Assembly (NCBI RefSeq): GCF_027921765.1 | Contig: NZ_BSEJ01000020.1 | Span: 1 to 51,874 of the forward strand | Length of the DNA: 51,874 bases | Source: Microbacterium barkeri | Lineage (GTDB): Bacteria > Actinomycetota > Actinomycetes > Actinomycetales > Microbacteriaceae | Reading direction: 5' to 3' | Part shown: positions 31,461 to 39,768 of the stretch, piece after piece | Layout: the number at the start of each line of letters is the position of its first letter | How positions within the stretch are numbered: the first letter of the stretch is position 1 | Made by a program: the position numbers and the translations under genes | The notes under the pieces: model-generated | The model's input: the letters and a program-made list of their open reading frames with translations, nothing else | Told to the model about the DNA's origin: nothing | Database searches by the model: none

Positions 31461-34400
31461 TCACCCCGCCAGGTGCGCCCACCGCGGCGCCAGCTCGCGC
31501 CAGGGGCCGACGGCCGCGACCTCGCCGTCGGACAGCACGACCACGCGATCCGCTCGGGCCAGCGCGGCACGCTTGGAAGTCGCGCCGATGACGGTCGCAC
31601 CGCGATCGCGCAGCGCCTGCCAGAGCTCGATCTCCGTGCGCGCATCGAGCGCAGACGACACGTCGTCCGCGAGCAGGAGCTCGGCGTCGGCCGCGAGCGC
31701 CCGCGCGAGCGCGAGCCGCTGCACCTGCCCGCCCGACAGGCGCACCCCGCGGTGCCCGACGAGCGCGTGGGCGCCGCCCGCCTCGCGGACGTCCTCGCTG
31801 AGCCGGGCGCTGTCGATCGGGCCGTCGACGTCGCGCTCGTGATCGAGGCGCACGTTGTCGGCGAAGGTGCCGCTGAGGACGCGCGGCACCTGGGCGACAT
31901 GCGCGACCTGGCCGGGGCGGAGGAACTCCTGCGCATCGGCGATCTCGACGCCGTTCCACCGGATCTCGCCCGTGTGCTCCATGAGCCCCGCGAGCGCCGC
32001 GAGCAGGCTCGACTTGCCCGATCCGACCTGCCCGAGGAGCAGGACCAGCTCGCCTCGGCGCACCTCGAGATCGACATCCGTCACGCCGAGCGTGCCGTCG
32101 TCGTGCACCGCGCTCACCCCGCGCAGCTCGAGCGCCTGCAGCGGCGCGCGACCCGTCGCGGGCGGCTCGGGCGCGGTTCCCGCGACGAGGTCGACGCCGG
32201 GCACCGGATCGACGAGGTCGACGCCGCCCGCGAAGCGCGCGGTGGCCTGCTGCCAGCTGCGCGTGCCCGGCGCCTCGGTGACCACCGCTCCCGCGACGAC
32301 GCCGAACCATCCGAAGCCCGTGACCGCGTTCGCGACCAGGAGGGTGGTCGCGAGATCCCAGACGCCGGAGAGGAATGCCGCCCATGCGGCCACCGCTCCG
32401 ATGTGCAGGGCGACGATCGGGACGCCGTCGAGGACGGCCTGCACGCGGTGCTCGAAGATCGCCGCGCGCACGCGGCCGCTGTCGACCTCCTGGAGATGAC
32501 GGTGCACCTCTGGCGTGCGGGCGGCGAGCTTGACCGTGCGCGCGGCATCGAGAGCCGAGACGAGGGAGCGCCCGAATCGCGCGCGGGCAGCCGAGGAGCG
32601 AGTCGCCGAGCGACCGGCGATCGGCCGGCCGACCGCGGCCGCGAGCGCGGAGACCACCATGACCGCGAGCAGCACGCCGCCCGCGAGCCAGGAGCGCGAG
32701 ACGAGCGCCGTGACCGCGGCGATGACCAGGCCGTTCACGAAGTCGACCCAGCGGTCGGCGTACATGACGTAGCGGTCGGCGTCCATCGCGCGCGCGACGA
32801 TCTCGCCCGCGGGAGTCGTCGGCAGCCGGTGCTGGCGGGTCTGGCCGTACATGACGCGCATGCGGACGCGCAGCAGGTTCTCGACCCACCAGCTCGGGTA
32901 GAGGTAGATCGCCCGACCCAGCGCGAGCGGGCTGATGAGCATCAGCACCACGAGCCCGATGAGAAGGGCCGACGGCAGCTCGCCCGCCTGAAGCGCCTCC
33001 ACGATCCGCCCCCAGAGGAAGCCGGTCAGCGCGCCCTGCGCCGCGGCGAGCGCCGACACGAGGAAGAGCGCCGCGCCCGCGATGCCCCACTGGGGCCGGA
33101 CGAACAGCACATGCAGGATGCCGCGCGCGAGCGACGGCCCATCGCCGGGCTCCGAGAGCGCGGGCGGAGTGCCGGTGCGGCGCCGCGTGCCCACGCTGGC
33201 CCCGGCGTCGGGAGCCGCCGCCGGGGCATCCGCCTCCGCGCCATCCGGCTGCGCGTCGGGCGCGGCGTCGTCGATCTGACCGTCGGACGCTGCCGCCTCG
33301 CGCAGGCGGCGGAAGGGGCCGTCCGCTGCCGCGAGAGCTTCGCGCGGCCCCTGCTGGACGATGCGCCCATGGTCGAGAACGGCGACGAGGTCGGCGCGCT
33401 CGATCGTCGTGAGGCGGTGCGCGACGAGCACGCCCGTCCGCCCCCGCAGCAGCCGCTCTGACGCCGCGACCACGCGCGCCTCGGTGAGCGGGTCCATCCG
33501 CGCCGTCGCCTCGTCGAGGACGACCACCTGGACGTGGCGGACGAGCAGGCGCGCGAAGGCGACGAGCTGCTCCTCGCCGGCGGAGAGCGCGGTTCCGCCC
33601 GGCCCGAGCGCGGTGTCGAGCCCGTCGGGCAGGCCGGCGACCCAGTCGGCGATGCCGAGCTCCGCGACGGCCGCCTCGATCTCGCGCCGGTCGACCGGCG
33701 CGAACAGAGCGATGTTCTCCGCGAGCGTGCCCGACAGGATCTCGGTGCGCTGCGTCACGACGCCGACGGCGGCGCGCAGCCTCTGCAGATCCAGGTCGCG
33801 CACATCGACGCCGCCCAGCAGCACCGTGCCGCGCGGCGGCTCCTGCGCGCGCGAGATCAGCGCGGCGAGCGTCGACTTGCCCGACCCCGTCCGCCCCACG
33901 AGCGCCACGGTCTGCCCGGCCGGCACATCGAGCGACACCCCGGCGAGGGCGAACGCGCCCTCCTCATAGGCGAAGTCGAGGTCGCGCACCTCCAGCCCGA
34001 CCTGGCCGGGCGGCACGTCGAGTCCACCCACCGGCTCGGGCTCCACCTCGAGCATCTGCCGGATGCGGATGAGCGCGCCGATGCCCTCCTGGATGTCCGG
34101 CAGGTGGTGGACGAGGTTCGACACCGACCCGACGAGCAGGGCCGTCGCGAGGAAGAGCGTGACGAGCTGCTCCACGGGGAGGCTGCCGCCGAAGGCGAGC
34201 ACCGCTCCGGTCACCGCGACGCCGCCCAGCAGGGCGTGCAGCAGCACCTCCGCCCGGTTGATGAGCCGCATCTCGAGGCCCGTCAGCGTGCGGAGCCGCG
34301 CGTGCACGACGGCCGAGATCTGCGCGAGGCGCCGCACCGCGAACGCCTGGCCGAGGCTCGTGCGGAGGTCGTTCCGCGCGGCGACCGCCTCCTCGAACGC

Positions 34401-35045
34401 GGCGGCGTGGTCGGTCCACGCCTCCTCCTCCGCGACCTTGCGCAGGGCGATCTCGCGCAGCAGCGGGCGGGCGACGAGCGCCACGATCACACCGAGGACG
34501 GGGAAGAGGATCCACGCGGGCCACCACGTCGTGCTCGCCACGATCCACAGCGGCACGACGCCGACGAGGGTCCGCCCGGCTCCCCACAGCTGACGCCGCA
34601 CGAGCGAGCCGACCGCGCGCGTATCGTCGTCGACGCGGTCGAGCACCTCGCCCACCGCCTGCTCCGACAGCACCGCCAGCGGCTGGCTCATCGCGGCCGT
34701 GAGCAGATCGCCGCGCAGGCGCCCCTCGGCGCGGTCGACGACGCCCGCCCACAGCACCTGGCCGACGCTGTCGACGACCGCGCCGCCGACGACGCACAGG
34801 GCGAAGAGGAGGAGCGCGTCCACCGTGGGGTCGCCCGAGAGGCGCCCCGCGATCACGGTCCCCGCGGCCTGGCCGGTCGTGCCCGCGACGAGCAGGACGA
34901 TCGCGGCGAACGCAGCGGGCCCGCCCAGCCGACGCCAGCCCAGTCGGCGCCAGGCGGGGCGCTCGGATGCGCTCCGCGCCGCGTCAGCGGGACGACGGGG
35001 GCCGGAGGGCGCGGGAGAATCGGGAGAGGCTGCGTCGGACATCAT
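31461..35045 (-). CDS. Fused heterodimer-type ABC exporter (two TMD-NBD halves in one chain)
   Basis: The 1,194-residue protein consists of TMD1, NBD1, a ~60-residue Asp/Ala-rich linker, TMD2 and NBD2. NBD1 has Walker A GRTGSGKST (~384-392), a deviant signature LSAGE (~487-491), Walker B VVVLDE with catalytic Glu, and the H-loop His (VAHRL). NBD2 has Walker A GQVGSGKSS (~1015-1023), canonical LSGGQ (~1113-1117), but Walker B ends ADD (Glu replaced by Asp) and the H-loop His is missing. So one ATP site is canonical and one degenerate, as in heterodimeric exporters. The substrate is unknown. TAGCGT lies 5 nt before the ATGATG start. Confidence 0.93.
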   Translation of the reverse strand: MMSDAASPDSPAPSGPRRPADAARSASERPAWRRLGWRRLGGPAAFAAIVLLVAGTTGQAAGTVIAGRLSGDPTVDALLLFALCVVGGAVVDSVGQVLWAGVVDRAEGRLRGDLLTAAMSQPLAVLSEQAVGEVLDRVDDDTRAVGSLVRRQLWGAGRTLVGVVPLWIVASTTWWPAWILFPVLGVIVALVARPLLREIALRKVAEEEAWTDHAAAFEEAVAARNDLRTSLGQAFAVRRLAQISAVVHARLRTLTGLEMRLINRAEVLLHALLGGVAVTGAVLAFGGSLPVEQLVTLFLATALLVGSVSNLVHHLPDIQEGIGALIRIRQMLEVEPEPVGGLDVPPGQVGLEVRDLDFAYEEGAFALAGVSLDVPAGQTVALVGRTGSGKSTLAALISRAQEPPRGTVLLGGVDVRDLDLQRLRAAVGVVTQRTEILSGTLAENIALFAPVDRREIEAAVAELGIADWVAGLPDGLDTALGPGGTALSAGEEQLVAFARLLVRHVQVVVLDEATARMDPLTEARVVAASERLLRGRTGVLVAHRLTTIERADLVAVLDHGRIVQQGPREALAAADGPFRRLREAAASDGQIDDAAPDAQPDGAEADAPAAAPDAGASVGTRRRTGTPPALSEPGDGPSLARGILHVLFVRPQWGIAGAALFLVSALAAAQGALTGFLWGRIVEALQAGELPSALLIGLVVLMLISPLALGRAIYLYPSWWVENLLRVRMRVMYGQTRQHRLPTTPAGEIVARAMDADRYVMYADRWVDFVNGLVIAAVTALVSRSWLAGGVLLAVMVVSALAAAVGRPIAGRSATRSSAARARFGRSLVSALDAARTVKLAARTPEVHRHLQEVDSGRVRAAIFEHRVQAVLDGVPIVALHIGAVAAWAAFLSGVWDLATTLLVANAVTGFGWFGVVAGAVVTEAPGTRSWQQATARFAGGVDLVDPVPGVDLVAGTAPEPPATGRAPLQALELRGVSAVHDDGTLGVTDVDLEVRRGELVLLLGQVGSGKSSLLAALAGLMEHTGEIRWNGVEIADAQEFLRPGQVAHVAQVPRVLSGTFADNVRLDHERDVDGPIDSARLSEDVREAGGAHALVGHRGVRLSGGQVQRLALARALAADAELLLADDVSSALDARTEIELWQALRDRGATVIGATSKRAALARADRVVVLSDGEVAAVGPWRELAPRWAHLAG

Positions 35046-35140
35046 CGCCAACGCTACGGGCAACGACCGACAGGCGGGCGCTGCCGGGGGCAAGGACAAG
35101 GGGTCCTGCCAACCTCATGGCAACTCGGTTGACACGTCCG

Positions 35141-35181
35141 CGCAACGTGTGAAAATTCGGCGGCATTTTTTACACGTTACG
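35141..35181. promoter_or_regulatory. Inverted repeat in front of the fic gene
   Basis: Arms CGCAACGTGTGAA (35141-35153) and TTTACACGTTACG (35169-35181) match at 11 of 13 positions across a 15-nt spacer. A further ACACGT half-site lies at 35132-35137. The site sits just upstream of the fic -10 box TAGGCT, so it may be an operator, perhaps for the HTH domain of Fic itself. Confidence 0.55.
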
Positions 35182-35205
35182 GTCACGTCGTCGTAGGCTT
35201 TCCAC

Positions 35206-36321
35206 ATGACATGGTCGCCTTCGGAGCCGTACAACGCGCTTCCGCTGCTCCCGCCGAACGCGGAGATCGAGACGAAGGCGGTCCTCCGCGACACGATCCG
35301 CGCCCGCGCCGCACTTGCAAGCCTGAACGAAGCGGCGAAGCGGATGCCCAATCCGCTCGTGCTCGTGAACTCGATCTCGCTCCTCGAGGCGCAGGCGAGC
35401 TCGGAGATCGAGAATATCGTCACCACGACCGACGACCTCTTCCGATATGCGCACGACCCCGCGGCAGCCGCCAGCCCGGACACCAAGGAGACTCTGAGCT
35501 ACCGCGCTGCCCTGTTCGCCGGTCTGGAGATCATCGCCCGGCGCCCCCTGTCCGCCTCAACCGCCATCGAGGTCTGCACAACCATCCACAGGCGGGAGAT
35601 GGATGTCCGGACTCTTCCTGGCACCTACATCGGGAACCCCGCAACGCACGAGGCGATCTACACTCCCCCCGTCGGAGAAGGCGTCATCCGCGACAAGCTC
35701 TCGAACTGGTCTGAGTACCTCCACCGAGATGATGAGATCGACCCGCTCGTGCGGATGGCGATCTCGCACTACCAGTTCGAGGCCATTCACCCCTTCGAGG
35801 ACGGCAACGGCCGCACAGGCCGCATCCTCAACGTCCTCTACCTGGTGCAAGCGGGGCTCCTCGACGCTCCGATTCTCTATCTGTCCCGCTACATCATCCG
35901 GAACAAGAACGACTACTACCGCCTTCTCCTCGCGGTCACCCAGGACGGCGCGTGGGAGGACTGGGTGCGGTTCATGCTGCGCGGACTCGAGCAGACCGCA
36001 CAGGAGACACTGGGCAAGATCGACGAGATCCAGTCGCTGCAGGAGGCGGTGCGCCAGGAGATCCGCGATCTGACCACTGCCGGCAGAAACTCCGACCTGC
36101 TCGACGTGCTCTTCGAGAATCCCTACGCACGCATCGCGAACGTGATCGACCGGTGCGGTGTCTCCCGCCCCACCGCGGCCTCGTGGTTGAACGCGCTCGT
36201 CGCGGGCGGCGTCCTCCGAGATCTGCGGCTCGGCCGGGATCGTCTCTTCATCAACGCGCGCTTCCTGGACATCCTCGCGCGCAGCACGCCGCCCCCGCGA
36301 TCTGCGGAGGTGCTCTTCTGA
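35206..36321 (+). CDS. Fic domain protein with C-terminal winged helix
   Basis: The 371-residue protein has an N-terminal Fic_N-like part and the active-site motif HPFEDGNGRTGR (195-206), complete with the catalytic His195. The inhibitory helix motif [S/T]xxxE[G/N] is seen as SSEIEN (65-70), so it is a class II, self-inhibited Fic enzyme. A winged helix follows (~300-350: ANVIDRCGVSRPTAASWLNALVAGGVL). It would transfer AMP from ATP to a target protein. TAGGCT lies 6 nt before the ATG (leaderless). Base composition is slightly less GC-rich than its neighbours, possibly acquired. Confidence 0.94.
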   Translation: MTWSPSEPYNALPLLPPNAEIETKAVLRDTIRARAALASLNEAAKRMPNPLVLVNSISLLEAQASSEIENIVTTTDDLFRYAHDPAAAASPDTKETLSYRAALFAGLEIIARRPLSASTAIEVCTTIHRREMDVRTLPGTYIGNPATHEAIYTPPVGEGVIRDKLSNWSEYLHRDDEIDPLVRMAISHYQFEAIHPFEDGNGRTGRILNVLYLVQAGLLDAPILYLSRYIIRNKNDYYRLLLAVTQDGAWEDWVRFMLRGLEQTAQETLGKIDEIQSLQEAVRQEIRDLTTAGRNSDLLDVLFENPYARIANVIDRCGVSRPTAASWLNALVAGGVLRDLRLGRDRLFINARFLDILARSTPPPRSAEVLF

Positions 36322-36379
36322 CCGGTCTCCTATTACGCGCGGTTCCGACCACCGCCGCCGCGCGCCCTACGCTGAGTCG

Positions 36380-36928
36380 GTGACCAAGACACTGCGCGCC
36401 CTCTCGGGCCTCGCCGGCGCGATCGCCCTGCTCGCCCTGGCATCCTGTGCAAGCCCCGCATCCGAGGAGCCGGCCGAGTCGGCACCGGCCGAGACCCCTG
36501 CGGCCGAGACGGTCGTCGACGGCGCGTGCGCCGACGACGAGGGGATCACGCTCATCGTCGACAGCACCGCGCTCGAGGGCGGCGAGCGCAGCGAGCGCTG
36601 CGTCCTCGCGGACGAGCCGCAGGTCGCGGCCGACGTCCTGGCCGAGGCCGGCGTCGAGACCGAGGGCACGGAGGAGTACGGCGACGAGGTGCTCTGCCGC
36701 GTGGACGGCCTGCCGTCGGCGACCGAGCCGGTCGGCTCGACCGAGGACCCGGCGTACGTCGAGGAGTGCGCGTCGATGCCCGCCGCGTTCGCCTACTGGT
36801 CGATCTGGATCCAGCCCGCCGACGGCGAGTGGGGGTACGCGATGGAGGGCCTGTCGACCCAGGAGGTCGCACCGGGCGAGAGCCTCGAGCTCCTCTTCAC
36901 GCTGGACGGCGCACCCGCGGCACCGTGA
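36380..36928 (+). CDS. DUF4430-like lipoprotein, possible corrinoid-binding partner of the ECF transporter
   Basis: The 182-residue protein has a lipoprotein signal with lipobox LASC (mature Cys ~23), an acidic Ala/Pro/Glu linker and a domain (~47-180) ending in YWSIWIQPADGEWGYAMEGLSTQEVAPGESLELLF. This pattern resembles DUF4430, a domain related to transcobalamin-type proteins. It ends in a 4-nt overlap (GTGA) with the ECF transporter gene. A role in capturing cobalamin or a similar cofactor for uptake is inferred. TACGCT lies 6 nt before the GTG start (leaderless). Confidence 0.7.
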   Translation: MTKTLRALSGLAGAIALLALASCASPASEEPAESAPAETPAAETVVDGACADDEGITLIVDSTALEGGERSERCVLADEPQVAADVLAEAGVETEGTEEYGDEVLCRVDGLPSATEPVGSTEDPAYVEECASMPAAFAYWSIWIQPADGEWGYAMEGLSTQEVAPGESLELLFTLDGAPAAP

Positions 36929-39768
36929 CCACGCGATCCGCGGCGGTGAGGACCGCGGCCGTCGTGGCCGCGGGCTTCATCGTCGTCCGGATCGTCTACC
37001 GCATCCTCTTCCACGGCGCCGACGGCGACGGCGCCGTGCTCTGGGCGCTGCCCGAGCTGCGCCTCCCGCCGCCCTTCGCGCATGTGCGCCTGCTCGGCGA
37101 GGTCACGGCGGATGGCCTGGCGGACGCCGCGCTGAGCGCGGTTCCGATCGCGCTCGTCATCCTCGGGATCGGCGTGCTCACGGCGCTCGTCGACGTGCCG
37201 CGCCTCCTCGCGCACGGCGCGCGCGGGCGCTTCCTCGGCGGAATCTGCCGCGCCCTCGCCATCGCGTGGGCCACCGTTCCCTCTCTCGCCGACGCTGTCC
37301 GCGCCGCGCGGTTCGCCCAGCGACTGCGGGACGAGCGGAACGCCGCGCGCCTCCTCGCGCCCGTGCTCGAGCGCGCCCTCGAGCGCGCGACCGCGCTGAG
37401 CGCGGCACTCGAGCTCCGCGGCTACGCGGGCCGGCCATCCCCCGCGGCACGCGCCGAGACGGCCGTCCTGCTCGATGGCGTCCGCGCGGGGTTCGGCCCC
37501 GTCGAGGTCGTGCGCGTCGATGCGCTCTCGCTGCCGCGGGCATCCGTCGTCTGCCTCTCGGGGCCGACCGGCGCCGGCAAGTCGACGCTCCTGCGGCTCA
37601 TCGCGGGGCTCCACACGCACGTCGACGGCGGATGGATGGCGGGACGCGCGGAGGTCGTCGGCCGCGACCGCAGCGCGGTGCCGCCGCGCGACCTCGCGCG
37701 AGACATCGGCGTCGTGCTGCAGCAGCCCCGGCAGGCGTTCGCGGCGGCTCGCGTGGCCGACGAGATCGGCTTCACCCTCGAGCTGCGCGGCGTCTCCGCA
37801 GCGGACCGTCGCAAGAAGGTCGCCGACGTCGCGGAGCGGATGGGCATCGCGCACCTCCTCGAGCGCCCCGTCCGCGGGCTCTCGGCGGGCGAGGCGACCC
37901 TCGTCGCCCTCGCATCGGCCATCGTCGACGACCCGGCGCTCCTCCTCGTCGACGAGCCGCTCGCCGACCTCGACGCCGACTTCCGCGGCCGGATCGTCGC
38001 GCTCCTCGACGCGCTCGCCCATCGCGACGGCATGTGCGTCGTCGTCGCCGAGCACCGGATGGCCGAGCTCGCGTCGATGGCCGACCTCTCGCTGCGGATC
38101 GAGGATGGGACGGCGGGGCCTGCCGACCTCCCTTCCGGCCCCGAGCGAAGCAGAGCGCCGCGCCGCACGCCGCCGCCCGCAGGCGTCGTGGCCCTCGCGG
38201 CCCACGACGTCACCGTGCGACGCGGGACGCGCATCGCCGTCGACGAGGCGAGCCTCGAGCTGCACGCGGGCGAGGTGCTCGTGCTGACCGGTCCCAACGG
38301 GGCGGGCAAGTCGAGCCTCCTCGAGGCGCTCGCGACCGGAGCGCCCGGGGTCGCGGTCGCGGGCGGCGCGCGCCGCGGCGTCGCGCTCGTCCCCGATGCG
38401 TCCGACGACCTCCTCCTGCGCGACACGGTCGCCGCGGAATGCCGGGCGGCCGACCGGCGCTTCCGCCCCGCCCAGCCCACCGCCGAACGGCTCGCGGCGT
38501 TCCTCGGCCTCGAGCCGGAGGGGCCGGCGTTCGCGCGCATCCTCCGCACACACCCGCGAGACCTCTCCGCGGGGCAGCGGCGCTGCCTGGCCATCGCCCT
38601 CCAGACCGCACGCAGCCCGAGGGCGCTGCTCATCGACGAGCCGACGCGCGGACTCGATCCCGCGGCCCGCGCGCTCGTCGCACGCGCCGTGCTCGCCGAG
38701 GCTGACGCCGGCGTGGGCGTGCTGCTCGCGACGCACGACGCGGCGTTCGCGGAGCTCGTCGCGGACCGCCGGCTGGCGATCGCGGACGGGCGCGTGGGTG
38801 CGCCGGGGAGGGAGGGGGACGGCGTTTCGGCTCACGGCGTTTCGACTCGCTCCGCTCGCTCAACGACCGGGGGCAGGTCGCTGCGCTCCCCGAACGAACC
38901 GACTCGCTCCGCTCGCTCAACGACCGGGGGCAGGGCGCTCGCGGAGGGAGCCGGCAACCTCGCGCTGCTCGCACTCGCCAACCTCGTCGCAGCGGGGGCC
39001 TTCCTGTGGCCCCTCTTCGCGAGCGCCCTCCCGACCGAGGCCCAGGCCGCCGTCCCGTACGTGGCGGTCGCCGTCGCGCCGCTCGCGGTCATCGCCGTGC
39101 TCGCCCTCCTCGACGGCTCGGTGCGCTCCGCCCACACGCTCGCGCACCTGGCCGTCCTCGGCGCCGTGGGCGCGGCCATCCGCATCGTCGGGACGGGCGT
39201 CGGCGGCGTCGAGGCCCTGTTCGTGCTGCTCATCCTCGCGGGCCGCGTGCTCGGGGCGCGCTTCGGCCTGCTGCTGGGCGCCGTGTCGATCGGGATGTCG
39301 GCGCTGCTCTGGGGAGGCGTCGGCCCGTGGCTGCCGTTCCAGATGTTCGCGTGCGGATGGGTCGCGGCGGGGGCGGGGCTCCTCCCCCGCCGCGTGCGCG
39401 GCCGGGTCGAGATCGCGATGCTGTGCGTCTACGGGGTCGCGGCGTCGTACGCCTTCGGGCTCATCATGAACATGTGGTTCTGGCCGTTCGCGGTCGGGGC
39501 GGGCACGGGAGCGTCCTACGCGCCCGGGGCGCCGCTCGCCGAGAACCTCGCGAGTTTCCTCGTGTACTCGCTCGTGACCTCCACGCTGAGCTGGGACACG
39601 CTGCGGGCGATCACGACCGTCGTCGGGCTCGCCCTCGTCGGCACCGCGTGCCTGCGCGCGCTGCGGCGGGCGAAGCCGGCCGTCACACCGAGAAGTACTT
39701 CGCTTCCGGGTGGTGGAAGACGAACGCGTCCGTCGACTGCTCGGGATGCAGCTGCAGCTCCTCGCTGA
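36925..39768 (+). CDS. Single-chain ECF transporter: T component, two ATPases and S component fused
   Basis: The 947-residue protein starts with a T-component-like part (~1-185, membrane helices and the ALELRGYAGRP coupling helix). ATPase 1 has Walker A GPTGAGKST (213-221), LSAGE (319-323) and Walker B Asp343-Glu344. ATPase 2 has GPNGAGKSS (456-464), LSAGQ (547-551) and Asp571-Glu572. A linker with an in-frame 19-residue repeat (~640-670) precedes a six-helix S-component-like domain (~677-915). All four ECF parts lie in one chain. The last ~28 codons overlap the convergent metH end and lack family character. Substrate may be cobalamin, by context. Confidence 0.85.
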   Translation: MTTRSAAVRTAAVVAAGFIVVRIVYRILFHGADGDGAVLWALPELRLPPPFAHVRLLGEVTADGLADAALSAVPIALVILGIGVLTALVDVPRLLAHGARGRFLGGICRALAIAWATVPSLADAVRAARFAQRLRDERNAARLLAPVLERALERATALSAALELRGYAGRPSPAARAETAVLLDGVRAGFGPVEVVRVDALSLPRASVVCLSGPTGAGKSTLLRLIAGLHTHVDGGWMAGRAEVVGRDRSAVPPRDLARDIGVVLQQPRQAFAAARVADEIGFTLELRGVSAADRRKKVADVAERMGIAHLLERPVRGLSAGEATLVALASAIVDDPALLLVDEPLADLDADFRGRIVALLDALAHRDGMCVVVAEHRMAELASMADLSLRIEDGTAGPADLPSGPERSRAPRRTPPPAGVVALAAHDVTVRRGTRIAVDEASLELHAGEVLVLTGPNGAGKSSLLEALATGAPGVAVAGGARRGVALVPDASDDLLLRDTVAAECRAADRRFRPAQPTAERLAAFLGLEPEGPAFARILRTHPRDLSAGQRRCLAIALQTARSPRALLIDEPTRGLDPAARALVARAVLAEADAGVGVLLATHDAAFAELVADRRLAIADGRVGAPGREGDGVSAHGVSTRSARSTTGGRSLRSPNEPTRSARSTTGGRALAEGAGNLALLALANLVAAGAFLWPLFASALPTEAQAAVPYVAVAVAPLAVIAVLALLDGSVRSAHTLAHLAVLGAVGAAIRIVGTGVGGVEALFVLLILAGRVLGARFGLLLGAVSIGMSALLWGGVGPWLPFQMFACGWVAAGAGLLPRRVRGRVEIAMLCVYGVAASYAFGLIMNMWFWPFAVGAGTGASYAPGAPLAENLASFLVYSLVTSTLSWDTLRAITTVVGLALVGTACLRALRRAKPAVTPRSTSLPGGGRRTRPSTARDAAAAPR
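38843..38934. repeat. 35-bp direct repeat inside the ECF gene linker
   Basis: Perfect 35-bp copies starting CGACTCGCTCCGCTCGCTCA lie at 38843-38877 and 38900-38934, 57 bp apart (19 codons), so the reading frame is kept. The unit looks like intergenic repeats of this clade rather than protein-coding sequence. Confidence 0.9.

Noticed and set aside
36380..36928. Lipoprotein as part of the Fic region (toxin-antitoxin)
   Set aside because: It has its own -10 box and overlaps the ECF gene; no antitoxin-like protein is near fic, whose inhibitory motif is internal.
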